Shown piece by piece: positions 19,168 to 30,958 of a stretch of DNA of 64,000 nucleotides (its first letter is position 1; every line of letters begins with the position of its first letter). Position numbers and translations under genes: made by a program. This DNA is from Isochrysis galbana. Lineage: Eukaryota; Haptophyta; Isochrysidales; Isochrysidaceae. The notes below the pieces were generated by a model, which had not been told where the DNA came from, made no database searches, and saw only the letters and a program-made list of their open reading frames with translations. The stretch is taken from assembly GCA_018136815.1 (NCBI GenBank), contig CM030934.1, positions 776,979 through 840,978 on the forward strand, read 5' to 3'.

Positions 19168-21193
19168 TAGGGCGGTCAAACAGGGCTTTCAACTTGTAAG
19201 GGTGAAAATTCACCAAGTCAAGATTGAGGTTTTATCGCGAGATCTTAGGATATGCTACTGGAAATGGGTATATTAGGCAGAACCTAATGAGAAATATGCA
19301 CATTTTCGACGCCATTCAACACACAGACCCAAAAACGTTTTCGCGCTCGTGCGAAATCGACGTCGACCACAAAAGTGCACCACAGGTCGCGCTGTGCGAC
19401 GCGCGCCTGCGTTCCCCGGGCACGGTTACCCCCGGGCAGGCAGTACAGAGCCCTGCGCGGGCGCACGGCGTCGCCTGCGCCCTCCACCTCGCCCCTGCTG
19501 GCATCTACTGCCAGCCCCTCGCGCGCATGCAGTGCGCGGCAGGCCGCGAGGCGTCAAAATGACGGTGCTGCGCATGATGGGCTGACCCATCACGCGCGGC
19601 ACCGCCTCAGCATGGTGGGAGGGGGTGTCTGCTGGCCTCCTGGCCGCGCACACCCTCGCCAGAGCGGCCACAGGCCGCTTGCGAGGCCACTGGCGAGGCC
19701 AGCGACCATCGCTGCGGCCGCCATCGCGCGCCGCGGCAGGAGAAAAAGATCAAATTGATTATAGTTTTGCCAAATTATAATCTTAGTAACTCTAATTTTA
19801 GTCTTCATTTCACCAGTCCAAGACACATATGAGCACAATACATGACCATCAGCATGCCTAAATGCCAATGTTTCGGTAGCCAACCAGTCTTACCATATGA
19901 AACTGTCGAATCATCGAAAGAAAAGGAGGGGTTGTCTCTCGAAATCGAACGTGAGACACTCGAAGACACGAGGCTGTCCGTCAATTCAGCACGTCAACGC
20001 GAAAACAAAACTACTTTTTGTGCTCCATGTTGGGATGTTGTGCTATAAAAACGGGCAAACTATTGACTGGCCCGTGCTTGGCGGGCACGACTTGTGTGTC
20101 TCCGAACGTGAATGGCCTTGGAGGTCATCCGTGTGTACAAAAAATTCCAAAAGTTGGCTCAAGATGAGCGCAAAGCAGCCGGTGTCCAATCGTGATTCAC
20201 GACACGATTGCCCACAGAAATCGATCGCAACCATCACGCCTGAAGCTTTCAGGCCGGTGCTTGGCTATATTTCATATTGAATCTACTAGTAGCCAAAAGA
20301 ACGAGCGGTCTAGAGCTCGAAATTCGCCCTTCTGCCCAATTTTCGAGCCCTCCGTGCGGAGCGGTCTATCAATTCTACGGTACTGTTCGGCCGCGCGCGT
20401 CGCGCCGTCGCAGATCACGCTGCAGGCTAGCTTAAATTACATTTCTAGATTGCTACCAGCCCTATGATGCACGTGAAAATCCGAGGAGCCGACGAAAACA
20501 TAGAGAGAACACCTGCCGCCGATGCTCTGGTTGAGCATTGGCGGCAGGTGTTCTCCCTGCCTCACAGCGTCGAAAGACGAGTCGGGAACCTGACGTTTGG
20601 GGCGGCAAAGGAATTGTAGGTATGGGCCTGGTCGACCTGCGCCAGAGCGGGCGCGATCGGCAGCGCACCTGTCCCGCCAGCGGCCAGCAAACTTTTGTCG
20701 ACCAGCGAGCAGCATCGAGCGCCATGGCGTCCTGGTGCTCCAGCTCCTCGTCAATCGCGAGCCCGGGCGAATCCTGCGGGGCGAGGGTCGGGACAGTCAA
20801 GGAGCATCCTGTGACAGCCGAATGGGCCGTGTGCGAGCTGTGTGTGGTGCGTATGTGCATGCGCGGACGTCATCGCTGGGGCACCAGGGTTTGAAATTTG
20901 CTGTATAGGCAATATGGGGCGTCGGACCCCTAATTTAAGAAGTGTGTAGGCACCTTTTAGACTAAATAAACACATCTCTCAGTGGGAGCGACGTCTAGTT
21001 CGGCTCGTGTGAGCCGCCAGAGCGTGTGCAAGGGGGGGGGGGGTCCGACGGGACTTCGCACCGTCTTTTCGGACGAGGATTCTGAAAAGGCGGGGAGACC
21101 CTCCGAGCCGCTCTCGCCGGGGCTTTCCGCTCACGGTCAAAAATGTCGACCCCCCCAATATTAGTACTTAAAAAGCCCTGTTTGACCGCCCTA
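19168..21193 (+). mobile_element. TIR element copy A (2026 bp, non-autonomous)
   Basis: It starts TAGGGCGGTCAAACAGGGC and ends with the inverse, GCCCTGTTTGACCGCCCTA. The direct repeat GTAAGTC (19161-19167 and 21194-21200) flanks it as a 7-bp target duplication. It is the same family as 60445-62500, differing by small changes and a 30-bp-scale indel near 20360. I find no transposase: open frames are short, GC-driven and lack DDE-type motifs, so mobility would be in trans. The superfamily is unresolved; 7-8 bp duplications and a TAGGG start would suit hAT- or P-like elements. Confidence 0.9.
20505..20555. repeat. 23-bp-arm hairpin inside the TIR element
   Basis: Arms 20505-20527 and 20533-20555 pair with one G-T mismatch around the loop TGGTT. 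The stem core is ACACCTGCCGCC. The same hairpin is kept in copy B at 61810-61860. Confidence 0.9.
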
Positions 21194-21200
21194 GTAAGTC

Positions 21201-21613
21201 TCGCGCCTGTTTACAGGATAAGACGAGACAGAGTCGGCCGCCCACTCGGAGACACAGGAGGAAGGGGGGGAAAGATCACCGGGGGGGGCGCGGGCCACCG
21301 GACCATATCTAACTAAGCCCTCCACCCCAATCCCCCTAGTAGTGTACGGGGGGAGCCGCCTGATGGCGGGGGGAGAAGGGCCGGGGAATGGGGGTGTAGA
21401 GAGTATGCTACGTGCTACTTGTAGTGGGTAGTGGTTCCATTCGCCGCGAGTGCGGTAAGACTATTAAAAGGTTTTTTTGATAATAGCTGATAGAGGTCTG
21501 TAAGCTGATATAAGCTGATATCGGTGATCCGCTCCCTCAACTGATGTAAGCTGACAAGCTGATGCCCCAACACTGCATTCCCAGTCGGCGTCGGGGCCCC
21601 GTAAGCCGCCGAT
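21201..21613. other. Spacer, no gene seen
   Basis: G-rich and AG-rich DNA with two AAGCTGATA-type short repeats (21500-21560). Nothing coding is supported. Confidence 0.5.
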
Positions 21614-21780
21614 TCGGGGGGGGGAGAGACCGGGGGGGGGGGGGGGGGGGGAGAGACCGGGGGGGGGGGGGGGGAGAGACCGGGGGGGGGGGGGGGAGAG
21701 ACCGGGGGGGGGGGGGGGGGGGAGAGACCGGGGGGGGGGGGGAGAGACCGGGGGGGGGGGGGGGGGGGGAGCCCGCGCCC
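21614..21780. repeat. Poly-G minisatellite (GAGAGACC spacer)
   Basis: Six copies of GAGAGACC alternate with uninterrupted G tracts of roughly 12 to 24 bases. The tract lies about 190 bp upstream of the NUP107 start codon and is followed by a C- and T-rich stretch. It should form G-quadruplexes on the plus strand. Exact G counts are unreliable in any assembly. Confidence 0.92.
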
Positions 21781-21964
21781 TCTCCCCCTTCCCCGCGCGC
21801 ACTGCGCGGTGCTACCCACCCCCCACCCTCCCGCGCCCTCCTCCCCGCTCTCTCCCCCCTCTCCCCCTTCCCCCCTTCCCCCCCTTCCCCCTCTCCCCCC
21901 CCCCCCCGCTCTCCTCGTCTCCCCTTCCGCCCTCAAGCCCCCCTACCCACGACGAGGAACGCTG

Positions 21965-24900
21965 ATGTTCACGCCCGCCACTCGGCCTCGCCTCCGCCAG
22001 CCCTTCTCCACCGCCATCGACTCACGCAGGATTGAGCCGCCTAGCCGCGCCAGCAACGCACACCTCTTTTCATTCGCGCTGCCGGAGGCACCGCCGCTGC
22101 AAGGGGGCTCTTCGGCGTTCGGTTTGGAGGAGGAGGTGGCGGCGGACGCGAATTTAGCGCAACGTTTCGCCGAGGAACTCGAAAACTGGTGGCTCAAGCA
22201 GTGTCAGCCCCCAACACCTGCTGAGTTTGTGCCTCTGCTTGAGAGGTATGAGGTGCTCGCTGCTGAGGAGTTGGCGCGTGCCGAGGCTGCACTGCAAGGA
22301 TACGATGCGGGGCCTGCGGTGGGAGCAAGACGAGAGGCTCTTCAGGCGGAGTGCGCCATGCTGCGCGGCGAGCGGCTGTCGTGGCGCCTTTTACTCGATC
22401 TGTATGTTGGTGAGCACCGCCTACCTAGGGTTGGCTCTCCTGAGATTTGCCTCAGCCCTTCTGAGCCCTTCACAGTCAGCCGATCTTTAATGTTTACATT
22501 CTTACGCCATCTCATGCGTCGCGCTCAGACTTTGATTCTCGCCAGCAGCCGCCGCCAGAATTCCCAGCTCCGGCAGAAGACTGGTCACGGACTTTGCGGA
22601 CACTTGGCCCTGCTGCGGAGCCACCAACCGGTGACCACCCGATAGGCCTAGGTGGACTCACTGGAGAAGCTCTGTCGCTTGCTACAGCGGATGCAGGCCT
22701 GTGCACACGCTCTTTGCATGATGAGGCGAGGGAAGAGGAAGAGATGCGTCAAGCTGATCCGGTGCGGAATAACTTGCATAGCTGCTGCAAGCATGAATCG
22801 GAAAGGATTTGGGTTGCCTGAGTAGAAGTATGGGAAACCTGGCCAGCGTGTCTGGTAGTCCCTGGATGCTACTCTCAAAACGCATACTTTCGCGTGCCTG
22901 CATCTTGCTGAGTGGTTGCTGGCATCATCTGACAACTCAATCCTCACCCTCCCAGATTCTTGACCTCGCATTTCGTGCTATCAAGTGGCTGCAAACATCT
23001 TCGCCGCGACCTCGTGCTCTGGCTCAAAATGTCTCGCACCGCTCGACTGCCTTCCGGCTCAAGATCGGCGACGCAGACGCCGCAGCATCACTGCCTTCTT
23101 CACTCGACCCTGACGCCCCGGCGAGGGAGGGCAAGAGCATTGATGAGGAGGATGCTCTTGAGGAGACACAGGTAACGGCATGTGTGGTCTTGCCCTTCAT
23201 GCAACCTTCTCTATTGTCTCGTGGCTTTGCCGAGAGCATTGAGATCTGCCTGACTTCTCGCCCCAAGCGCTTCATATTTCAGATCAACATTCAGGCCTGC
23301 TCTCGCCCTGAGTCTAATGCACGTGCAACGGATCTGATGATGTTCGATCAGGGTTGCCACCGCCCTTCATCTACTGCACTGCATCCCCACAGATGCTCCG
23401 TACAATGTGGACCTTCGTGCGTGCTGGCCGAATCAGGGATGCCCAGCAATTTTGCCGCGAATGCCACCAGTGGTGGAGAGCGGCCTCAATCGGTGGCGGC
23501 GAAGCGTGGCGCTTTGACGAATGTGAACAAGCCTGGGTGGGCAATCCTCAAAGGGAGCTGTGGCGGCGAGCTTGCAAGGTAAACCGCAGCCATTGTACCG
23601 GCAAATCTCTGGCCGTGTCCCATGCCTGCATGCGCATGTGATCTCGCCCTTGAAGACGATGATTCGCCGCTGGCAATACCACTCTCTGCTCGGCATGTGC
23701 TGCAGGCCATCGCCATACGTGCGATGACATCGTCTCCCAACTCAGCCGGCGCCAAGTTCGAGGCGGCAATATATGCTGCGCTCTCCGCCGCCCCGGACGC
23801 TCTCCCTGCCATCCTTCCCGCATGTTCCGGCTGGGAGGATGCACTCTGGGCACGGCTGCTGACTGAAGTGGGGGCTCATGTTGCAGATGAGCAGAGGAAG
23901 AGGAACCAAGGCGGCCCGGCCAAACCGATGCCAATCCAGGTGTGCGCCAACCCTACGATCACTCAAGCCTGCACACGTCCGATGTGGATGATCGCGGGTG
24001 CTCGTCGCCTTGTGTGACGAGATCGCTGCAGTCGTTCCGTGCACGTTGTGGGTAGGATATTTAAGCTACCTGAGCCCGCTTTTCTTCCGCTTCTCCTTAC
24101 TGCCCACGTGAGCTATCGTGCTGTCACTAGGGATGAGAGCTGCAGGCCTCGTACTAATCATCTTGCTGGGCCTCTGTACGTAGGTGCTGCGACACGCTCT
24201 GGCGCTTTCAGCGGATGCGTGTGGCGATTCCCCTGTCGCACTCTTCCACGCCTCTCTTCAAACATGCATCTTGCTTTTGCGCGGACTTCTTCTTCCGCAA
24301 CCTGCAGTCTTCGCCGCCACAGCGCCGCTCCTCGCCGAGGGTGTGGAAGCAGTAGATGCTCAATTGCGCGACTTGGTGGCCATCTTTCTACACGGACCCG
24401 TGGCTGCAGCAGCAGGCACTTCGCACACCGACCAGCTTGCAGCCGCCCACGACTTCCTTCGCCTTGCCGCTACTGGCGATGGAATTGAGCCTCCGCCTGC
24501 ACCGATTGTCGATCCCACTGCAGCTACCGCGACCCCTGGACGGCTGCGCGCTCACTCGCTACGTTTCGGAGCCCACCTCAGCTTGTTCTTGCGCCCCTTG
24601 CTTGGCTTCCTTGACATCAAAGAGCTGCAGCCAGAAACTGAGGAGAGCATGAGAAGGCTCCGCTCCGAATACGTGGCATTGCTTGGCGCTGCCGCCGCCG
24701 CCGCCGGCAGCGACAATTCAGGCAGCGCTGTTTCTCTTTTCGGTGATGGCGGGCGCTCGCCCACCCTAGCTCAACTCTCATCCGCAGTGGCGCTTCTCGC
24801 GCAGAGCCTTGAACCGGAGGAAGCCCTTGTGGAAGGCATCGCCGGTTTCTTGTGCAAACTTCCTCCCGAACTTCCCCTTCAACAAATGCAGTCTTGCTTC

Positions 24901-26034
24901 GAGCAGGTGCGTCTTCCTCACGCTCTCACATAGCTATGCGCTTCCTGCTAGCGGGCTCCTACCAACGTCGGCTCATCGCTAGCTTGCCTTTCCATGCCGA
25001 CGGCATGGGCGACTGACTCCCGTCGATTTCATGCTCAGGTCGATCGCTTGCTCCCAACTGAGCAGCGATGTCTCCTTCCGCACATTGCGCTTCGTGTTGT
25101 TACATATCGTCAAGCCCAGCCGCTTCCACCACCGTCTCAGCCTGCCGCTTTGGTTGCGGCCACCCGGGCGTCTTTGTTGGCCGTCAACTGGCTCCTTGTG
25201 CAGCCCGCTTCAGACGCCGGCGATGGGGTGGCTCCGGAGTTGGATGACTGGGTGGTTCTTCAGGCACTCACCCAGGCACTCTTGTTTGTTCGCCGGGCCG
25301 CAGATGCGATTGCCGGGACAGCCGAGTCTCTGGACGCCCCTCTTCCGATACTCGAGAAGCTGCTCTTCCATTGTACGAAAATAGACGAGAGCAACGTCGG
25401 ACCACTCACCGAAGAGCTCCTCTTTTGGTTCAACTATCTGCGTGCTAGTAAGGCCATCACCGAGTGGCGCCGCCATCTGGCCAATCGCCCGAACACGTAC
25501 CATGCCGCGGCATCGGCAGGCCTCGGGACGCGTGACCAGATCCGCAGTGCGGTGGCGACGGAGGAGGCACCGTGGAGGGAGGGGCTTCGCTTACGCGTAG
25601 TAACATTGCATACTGCCGCATTAGCTGCACTCACCTCGCGTGAGGCGAAGATGAGACGGTGCGAAGCGCTGCCAAGTGTCGCGCGTGTGCACTCGTGCGC
25701 TGCCACGTCCTCCATGCCGTCCGAGGTCAGCCGCGCTGTCGTCGACATGCATATTGAGCCACCCGAGGTGGCCTCCGCACGTTCGCGCGACTTCCTTCTC
25801 TCGCTGCGCGCGCGCCTCCTGCCCTCGCTCTTGGGCGAGACGCACTTGGCACTACTCGAGACGGCGCGCGCTACGGGGGATATTGATCTCGCCAACACTT
25901 CGCTCGCGCTGGCAGACTTGGCTGCAGATGATCGCTACAGGTTGTGGCGCCACTTCGACCGAGACGCATTGCTGCAGTTGCTGAATGGATTCCGCGCTTC
26001 GGCCATGACTGTGCTCGAGGGGGTAGGTCCCTGA
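21965..26034 (+). CDS. NUP107: Nucleoporin Nup107/Nup84 (Y-complex scaffold)
   Basis: Seven exons: 21965-22409, 22529-22761, 22956-23171, 23393-23578, 23706-23939, 24184-24906 and 25039-26034. All introns are GT-AG and in phase, giving 1010 residues. The alpha-helical Nup84/Nup107 fold is seen in order: LDPDAPAREGK before exon 4, then the signature MWTFVRAGRIRDAQQFCREC with QWWRAASI and GNPQRELWRRACK. Next come AAIYAALSA with CSGWEDALWA, LRFGAHLSLFLRPLLG, and the C-terminal LLSVNWLL, NYLRASKAITEWRRHL and LADLAADDRYRLW blocks. It belongs to the nuclear-pore outer-ring complex, where it pairs with Nup133. Animal homologues are about 925 residues, so this copy is complete and slightly long. An alanine-rich insert lies in exon 6. 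Confidence 0.93.
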
Positions 26035-27084
26035 GGCGACCGGCGGAGAGTAAGAAGCCTGAGCCACTTTGGGGCATCAGTGCGTCACTCAGACGTGGCT
26101 GGATATGTATGGAGGAATTGCCACCGGTGTGCGGGAAAAAGGAGAACAAAGCTTGAACGCTATGTCTCACAGCTTGTTGTGACGCAAACACCTCTCAACT
26201 TCTCGGAGGTTTCGACGGAACTACCTGCGCCATCAGCGGTCTCATCATACTCATGTGCCCGTTTTCTACCCTTTCCCCGTATGCCTAGTGGCACGGGATG
26301 ATTACTAGGCGCCGGCATGTCATACGTGTGGCGGCAATGTGGTCGGGTCCTACGGGCCGCTTTCTTCAAGTGGTTGGAGTTCGCTGTGAGGTGCGCGTGA
26401 TGAATTCAGAGGCTTGAGTGACGACCGAGAGGAGTTGTTGGGTGCCATTACGTCACTGAGGCAGAGCACGAGAGGCAAAGAGAAGCGTGGGGCGATACAA
26501 GTAGCGCCCAGCTCGATATCATGTTAGCTGCGAGCCATTACTCAGTACTCGGCCACTTACGCTCTAATGCCCTTACTCAACTAGATTTGTTCTTGGTTGC
26601 GATGGAGCGCGCCGACGCGTCTCCCCTCTCCTCAGGGCCACCCGCCGAGGGCGTCCCCCCAGCTCGCCCTCGGGCACCAGCTTGTCACAGGCTCGAAGCG
26701 ACCGCGTCCGCCATCCGAGGGCCGAAAAAAATTCTTGAAAAAGAAAATCCGGCTAATGCTGCTATACTACTACCCTTAGAACTTAGAAGTGAGACCCTGA
26801 CATGGACCTTGCCCCCCCCCCCTCCCCATGATTCCTGCTTATCTTCGGCAGGACGTGCACCGAGCACCGACCTGATCCTGATGACCTGATCGCAGCATTT
26901 CCCCCCCCCTGCTGAAGCGGCAAAGTTTCTGGTGCGGTGTACATAGGGCGTTGTCTTCCGAAAAGACGCCGAGTTGTGAGCTTTTCAATATGAAGTGGCC
27001 ATCCGGAAGTGCCCGCGATGTCGGGTAGAGCGCCTGTGTGGTGTGTGGCGGCGTGGCGGCTCCGGCGCAGCGGGAACGTATAGA
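26035..27084. other. NUP107 3' flank and repeat fragments
   Basis: Probable 3' UTR, then a short GC-rich repeat fragment at about 26600-26690 (GATGGAGCGCGCCGACGCG, also at 47998). No gene is supported. Confidence 0.45.
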
Positions 27085-27324
27085 ACGTAGCTAGCTAGCA
27101 TGGCGGCGGTAATAAGTCGGTTGTAGGTGGTTGTGTCGGCCTGTCGGCCTGGGCTTGCTGTAGTTGATTGAAGTCTTGCAGCCGGTGCTTTCTAGTACCC
27201 AGATTAGCGAGTGGACGGTGTTTCCCACTTCTTGACATTGTTGAAACCATTGTGCACTTTGCGCCCGTTCCGAGATCATAAAATGTGGTTTATGATCTCC
27301 GGCTGCCGGCTGAGGCTCGTTGCC
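27085..27324 (+). repeat. 240-bp segment, first copy of a direct duplication
   Basis: Shares AGTCGGTTGTAGGTGGTTG, TGATTGAAGTCTTGCAG and GACGGTGTTTCCCACTTC in order with 28718-28949. It contains the palindromic text CATAAAATGTGGTTTATG. The two copies bracket the interrupted TIR relic. Confidence 0.88.
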
Positions 27325-27395
27325 TTGAGGAAGACATTCCTCGATTGGCGGGGCGGAGTTTTCATATTCAACTCGCCAGCGGTCCGGCCTCTTCA

Positions 27396-28693
27396 TAGGG
27401 CGGTCAAACACGCCTTTTAACTTCTAAGGGTGAAAAATTCACCAAGTCAAGATTGAGGTTTTATCACGCGATTTTTAGGGAATTACCCTGGAAATGGGTA
27501 TATGAAGACGAGGCCGAGGAGAGAGCTGGAGGGTGAGCGAGGAGGGAGGAGGGAGACAGCCAGTAGGAGCCTTCTCACTCTGGTAGGCCGATGAGAGGGG
27601 GGACCCCCCCCCCCGGGGGCGGGAGAGAGAGAGAGACCAGATCAGCCGTTTACGTTAATGTTCTCGTCATAGACGGTAATAATCAACCGGTCACATGGGG
27701 GTGCCCCAGGGGTTCCGCCCGTCCTCCGCGCCCAGAGTTCCCCCGCGAAAAGAGTGAACGCACGGCGTGCACCTTCCTGGAAGTTGATATGCGCACGCAC
27801 GGCGCCCCCGCGGGGGGAGCGCCGGTGCACATCGCGCCGTGCCCACGCACGGCGTGCACATGTGATTGCAAGTCATCCGCACGCACGGCGTATCCGCGGG
27901 GGGACCGATGCACATCGCGCCGTGCCCATGCACGGCGTGCACCGATGTGATTAGCGAAGAAGCTTTGACGGCGTCTTATAATTTTAACAATATCTAATGT
28001 TAAACAACTATAATACAACTGTGGACATTTGATCGCTCAATTCGACTGATGTCCCACTATTGACGGAACGACACCTTAATTAGGCAGAATCTCATAAGAA
28101 ATATGCACATTTTCGACGCCATCCAACACACAGACCCAAAAACGTTTTCGCGCTCGTGCGAAATTGACGTCGACCACAAAAGTGCACCACAGGTCGCGCT
28201 GTGCGACGCGCGCCTGCGTTCCCCGGGCACGGTTACCCCCGGACAGGCAGTACAGAGCCCTGCGCGATCGCACGGCGTCGCCTGCGCCCTCCACCTCGCC
28301 CCTGCTGGCATCTGCTGCCAGCCTCTCGCGCACGTACAGTGCGCGGCTGGCCGCGAGCCGTCAAAATGACGGTGCTGCGCATGATGGGCTGGCCCATCAC
28401 ACGCGGCACCGCCTCAGTATCAGTATGGTGGGAGGGGCTGCCTGCTGGCCTCCTAGCCGCGCAGACCCTCGCCAGAGCCGCCACAGGCCGCGTGCGAGGC
28501 CACTGGCGAGGCCAGCGACCATCGCTGCGGCCGCCATCGCGCGCCGCCGCAGGAGACAAAGATCAAATTGATTATAGTTTTGCCGAATTATAACTATAGT
28601 AACTCTAATTTTAGTCTTCATTTCACCAGTCCAAGACACATATGAGCACAGTACATGACCACCAGCATGCCCAAATGCCAATGTTTCGGTAGC
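27396..28693 (+). mobile_element. Interrupted, 3'-truncated TIR element relic
   Basis: 27396-27503 matches the 5' end of the TIR family, and 28079-28693 matches the bases that should follow directly (GGGTATAT then TTAGGCAGAAT). So 27504-28078 is a 575-bp insertion. The copy ends at TTTCGGTAGC without its 3' half. The insertion itself contains two ~75-bp direct repeats (27793 and 27879). Confidence 0.85.
27793..27954 (+). repeat. Two direct repeats, 86-bp period
   Basis: Both units carry GCACGCACGGCG, CCGCGGGGGGA, TGCACATCGCGCCGTGCCC and GCACGGCGTGCAC. They are GC-rich and partly palindromic, inside the insertion that breaks the TIR relic. Confidence 0.85.
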
Positions 28694-28717
28694 TAGGGAA
28701 CGTAGAAGCACAAAGCA

Positions 28718-28949
28718 CGTAGCTAGCTGCAGCATGGCGGCGGTAGTAAGTCGGTTGTAGGTGGTTGTGTCGGCCTGGGCTTGCTGTAGTTGATTGAAGT
28801 CTTGCAGCTGGTGCTTTCTAGTACCTAGATAGGCGAATGGACGGTGTTTCCCACTTCTTGACATTGTCGATGCCAGCTTGTGCACTTTGCGCCCGTTCCA
28901 AGATCATAAAAATGTGGTTTATGAGCTCTCCGGCTGAGGCTCGTTGCTT
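28718..28949 (+). repeat. Second copy of the 240-bp duplication
   Basis: A slightly diverged direct copy of 27085-27324, with small deletions relative to the first. Confidence 0.88.
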
Positions 28950-29743
28950 GGCCTCAGAAGGTGAGCGCGGTCGCTTCAACTCTTAAACCGCGACTGCTCT
29001 TGGCGGTCTGGAGGGCCGTCCTCCCTCGGCAGACGGCGGCGAGGCCTGAAAGAGAGGGGAGGCGCGGTCAGCGCGCAACCAACTATTATTAAGTCAGTTC
29101 TATGACAGCTTGACAAAAACAACGGGCATCACCGCTGCCCGATCCTTTAGGCCATAGTGCCCTCGAAGTTTCTAGGCGCTCATCGCATCCTTTCGCCGAG
29201 TCGCAGACTCCCATTGCTCCCCCTCGATTCACCGCAATTAACAGCCAACGAAGATAGACTGAACGCGAATCCCCCGTCTAACCACCCTCCAGTAGTTAGT
29301 AAAGGACGCATCAGCACTCGCACACATGGTGGCGCCTCGCTAATAGGCCAATAAGAATATCCTTGATCTTGGCCTCTACTTTGTTGGGCAAGTTTTCTTG
29401 CACGATGCCCAGCGATGCTCTTGCAATTCAAATGGTTACAGCCGCGGGGTTCGCTCGAGCACATTCGTGGAGGTGGTGGCGCATGCGCTTCAAATTGCAT
29501 CAAGTCGTCGGGGCAGCGTTCGTGTCTTGATATGCCCACAATCCATACCGCACTCTGCCATGGAACAGTTTGCCGCACAATGAAGCAGCGGTCCAAAGAT
29601 GCGCATGAACGGCGCGCTGCTTGTCTTGCGCTTTACTGGACTCGACTGAAGTAAAGAAATCGTTGATGCCGTCTACAAGGTCTGCGATGCCAGCGAAGAT
29701 ACTCAAGGGCCGCGCAGCCACTCGCTTTGGCTGGCGACCCACC
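28950..29743. other. Spacer downstream of TFIIS
   Basis: The right part should be the TFIIS 3' UTR. Minus-strand open frames at 29500-29805 overlap the TFIIS end and have no recognised domain. No RNA gene is seen. Confidence 0.4.
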
Positions 29744-30958
29744 TCAACAAAACTTCCAGCGGTAGGTGCACTCCGTGCACAAGCACTTTTTGGTTGTGGG
29801 CTCATCAGCCGAGCGCGTCTGCACCTCTACATAGCTGGTCTTCATACTCTTACACTTAGGGCACTTTAGGATGCCGTCTTGCACCTGTTTGCCGGTGTAT
29901 TGGTTGTACGTCTGCTCATCCATGAGAGCCATCTTCGCGTGCTCCGACCACTCGTGCCGCTGCTTCTTCATTTCTGCGGAGGCCATCTCCTTCACATCCA
30001 TCCCAGCAAGGTCATGAACATGCAGCTGCCCGAGCACAACGGCTCTGATGAACTCAGGGTTTTTCGGGTCCTTGAGGTTGAACATTAGAGACCGGAATCG
30101 AACCTGGTACTCCTTGTTGACTCCACCAAAGCGAGCGAGCATAGCTTCCTCACATTCCATTGACAGTGTTGCAGAGTCGATGTCAAGCTCACGGAGCAGC
30201 TTGGCGTTAGCCTCAATGCCCTTCTCGAACGCCTCCCTCAGCTTTGCGCGCACGGAATCGCGTACAGAATCACCCGTCTTTACCATCACAACGGGCGCGC
30301 TCCTGCTGCTACTCGGAGCTGAGGCGTTGGCGTCCTCCAACTTGGCTACAGATGGCTTCACCTCAGAGGCGGGCTCATCCCTAGGCCGTTTCTCGCCCGC
30401 GCTGGGGGGTTTTGGCTCGCTCCCCATCTCAACCTTTACCCTGGGTTTTACCTCGGCCTTCACACCCTCTGCGCCCTCTACCTTGACCTCGGACTTTTTG
30501 CTGAGCTGCCTCCACTTCTGCACCAGCAAGTCTGCTGCGTCTGCAACATCTGAGTCGCTGACCTTGCTCAGCTTGAAGACGGTCTTGCCCAGCTTGGTGC
30601 TGGCAAGGATCTGCGGGTCAGAGGGTCAGCACACGTCGGCTCCTGCCCTTCCAAACTTTCCTCACCGTATCGTCTCACACAAGCCCAGCCAGCGCATGCA
30701 GAGCTGGGACTGCCTCCCGCCCCCCCCCCCCCCCTCCCTCTCTGCCTCTCTCTCTGCCTCTCTCTCTCTCTTTCTGCCTCTCTCTCTGCCTCTCTCTCTG
30801 CCTCTCTCTGCTGCACTCTCGCTCACCTTCATCTTGTTGGTAGCATCGGCGCCCTTGAGCTGGCGAAGCACGTCCTTCGCGATGCTCCAGTCCTGCCTCC
30901 CTAGCGCTCCCGTCAGCGTCGCGTTGATCTCGCGGCACTTGGGCTCAGTCAGCTCCAT
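29744..30958 (-). CDS. TFIIS: Transcription elongation factor TFIIS
   Basis: Two exons, complement of 30827-30958 and 29744-30610, joined in phase 0 across a 216-bp GT-AG intron that contains a CT microsatellite; 332 residues. The N-terminal TFIIS helical bundle (1 to about 80) includes VLRQLKGADATNKMK and, after the intron, ILASTKLGKTVFKLSK and LLVQKWRQL. A basic/acidic linker follows. The central RNA polymerase II-binding domain spans about 165-275 and includes RSLMFNLKDPKNPEF. The C-terminal zinc ribbon is residues 294-332 (CPKC and CTEC) with the acidic catalytic pair D313-E314 in RSADEP. It stimulates transcript cleavage by stalled polymerase II in the nucleus. Confidence 0.95.

Noticed and set aside
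20538-20894. Open frames inside the TIR element as a transposase
   Set aside because: Short, overlapping on both strands, arginine/alanine/glycine-rich from GC content, and without a DDE or zinc-finger pattern.
21614-21780. Array-like spacing suggesting CRISPR
   Set aside because: The spacers are pure G tracts and the repeat is only 8 bp. It is a minisatellite in a eukaryotic genome.
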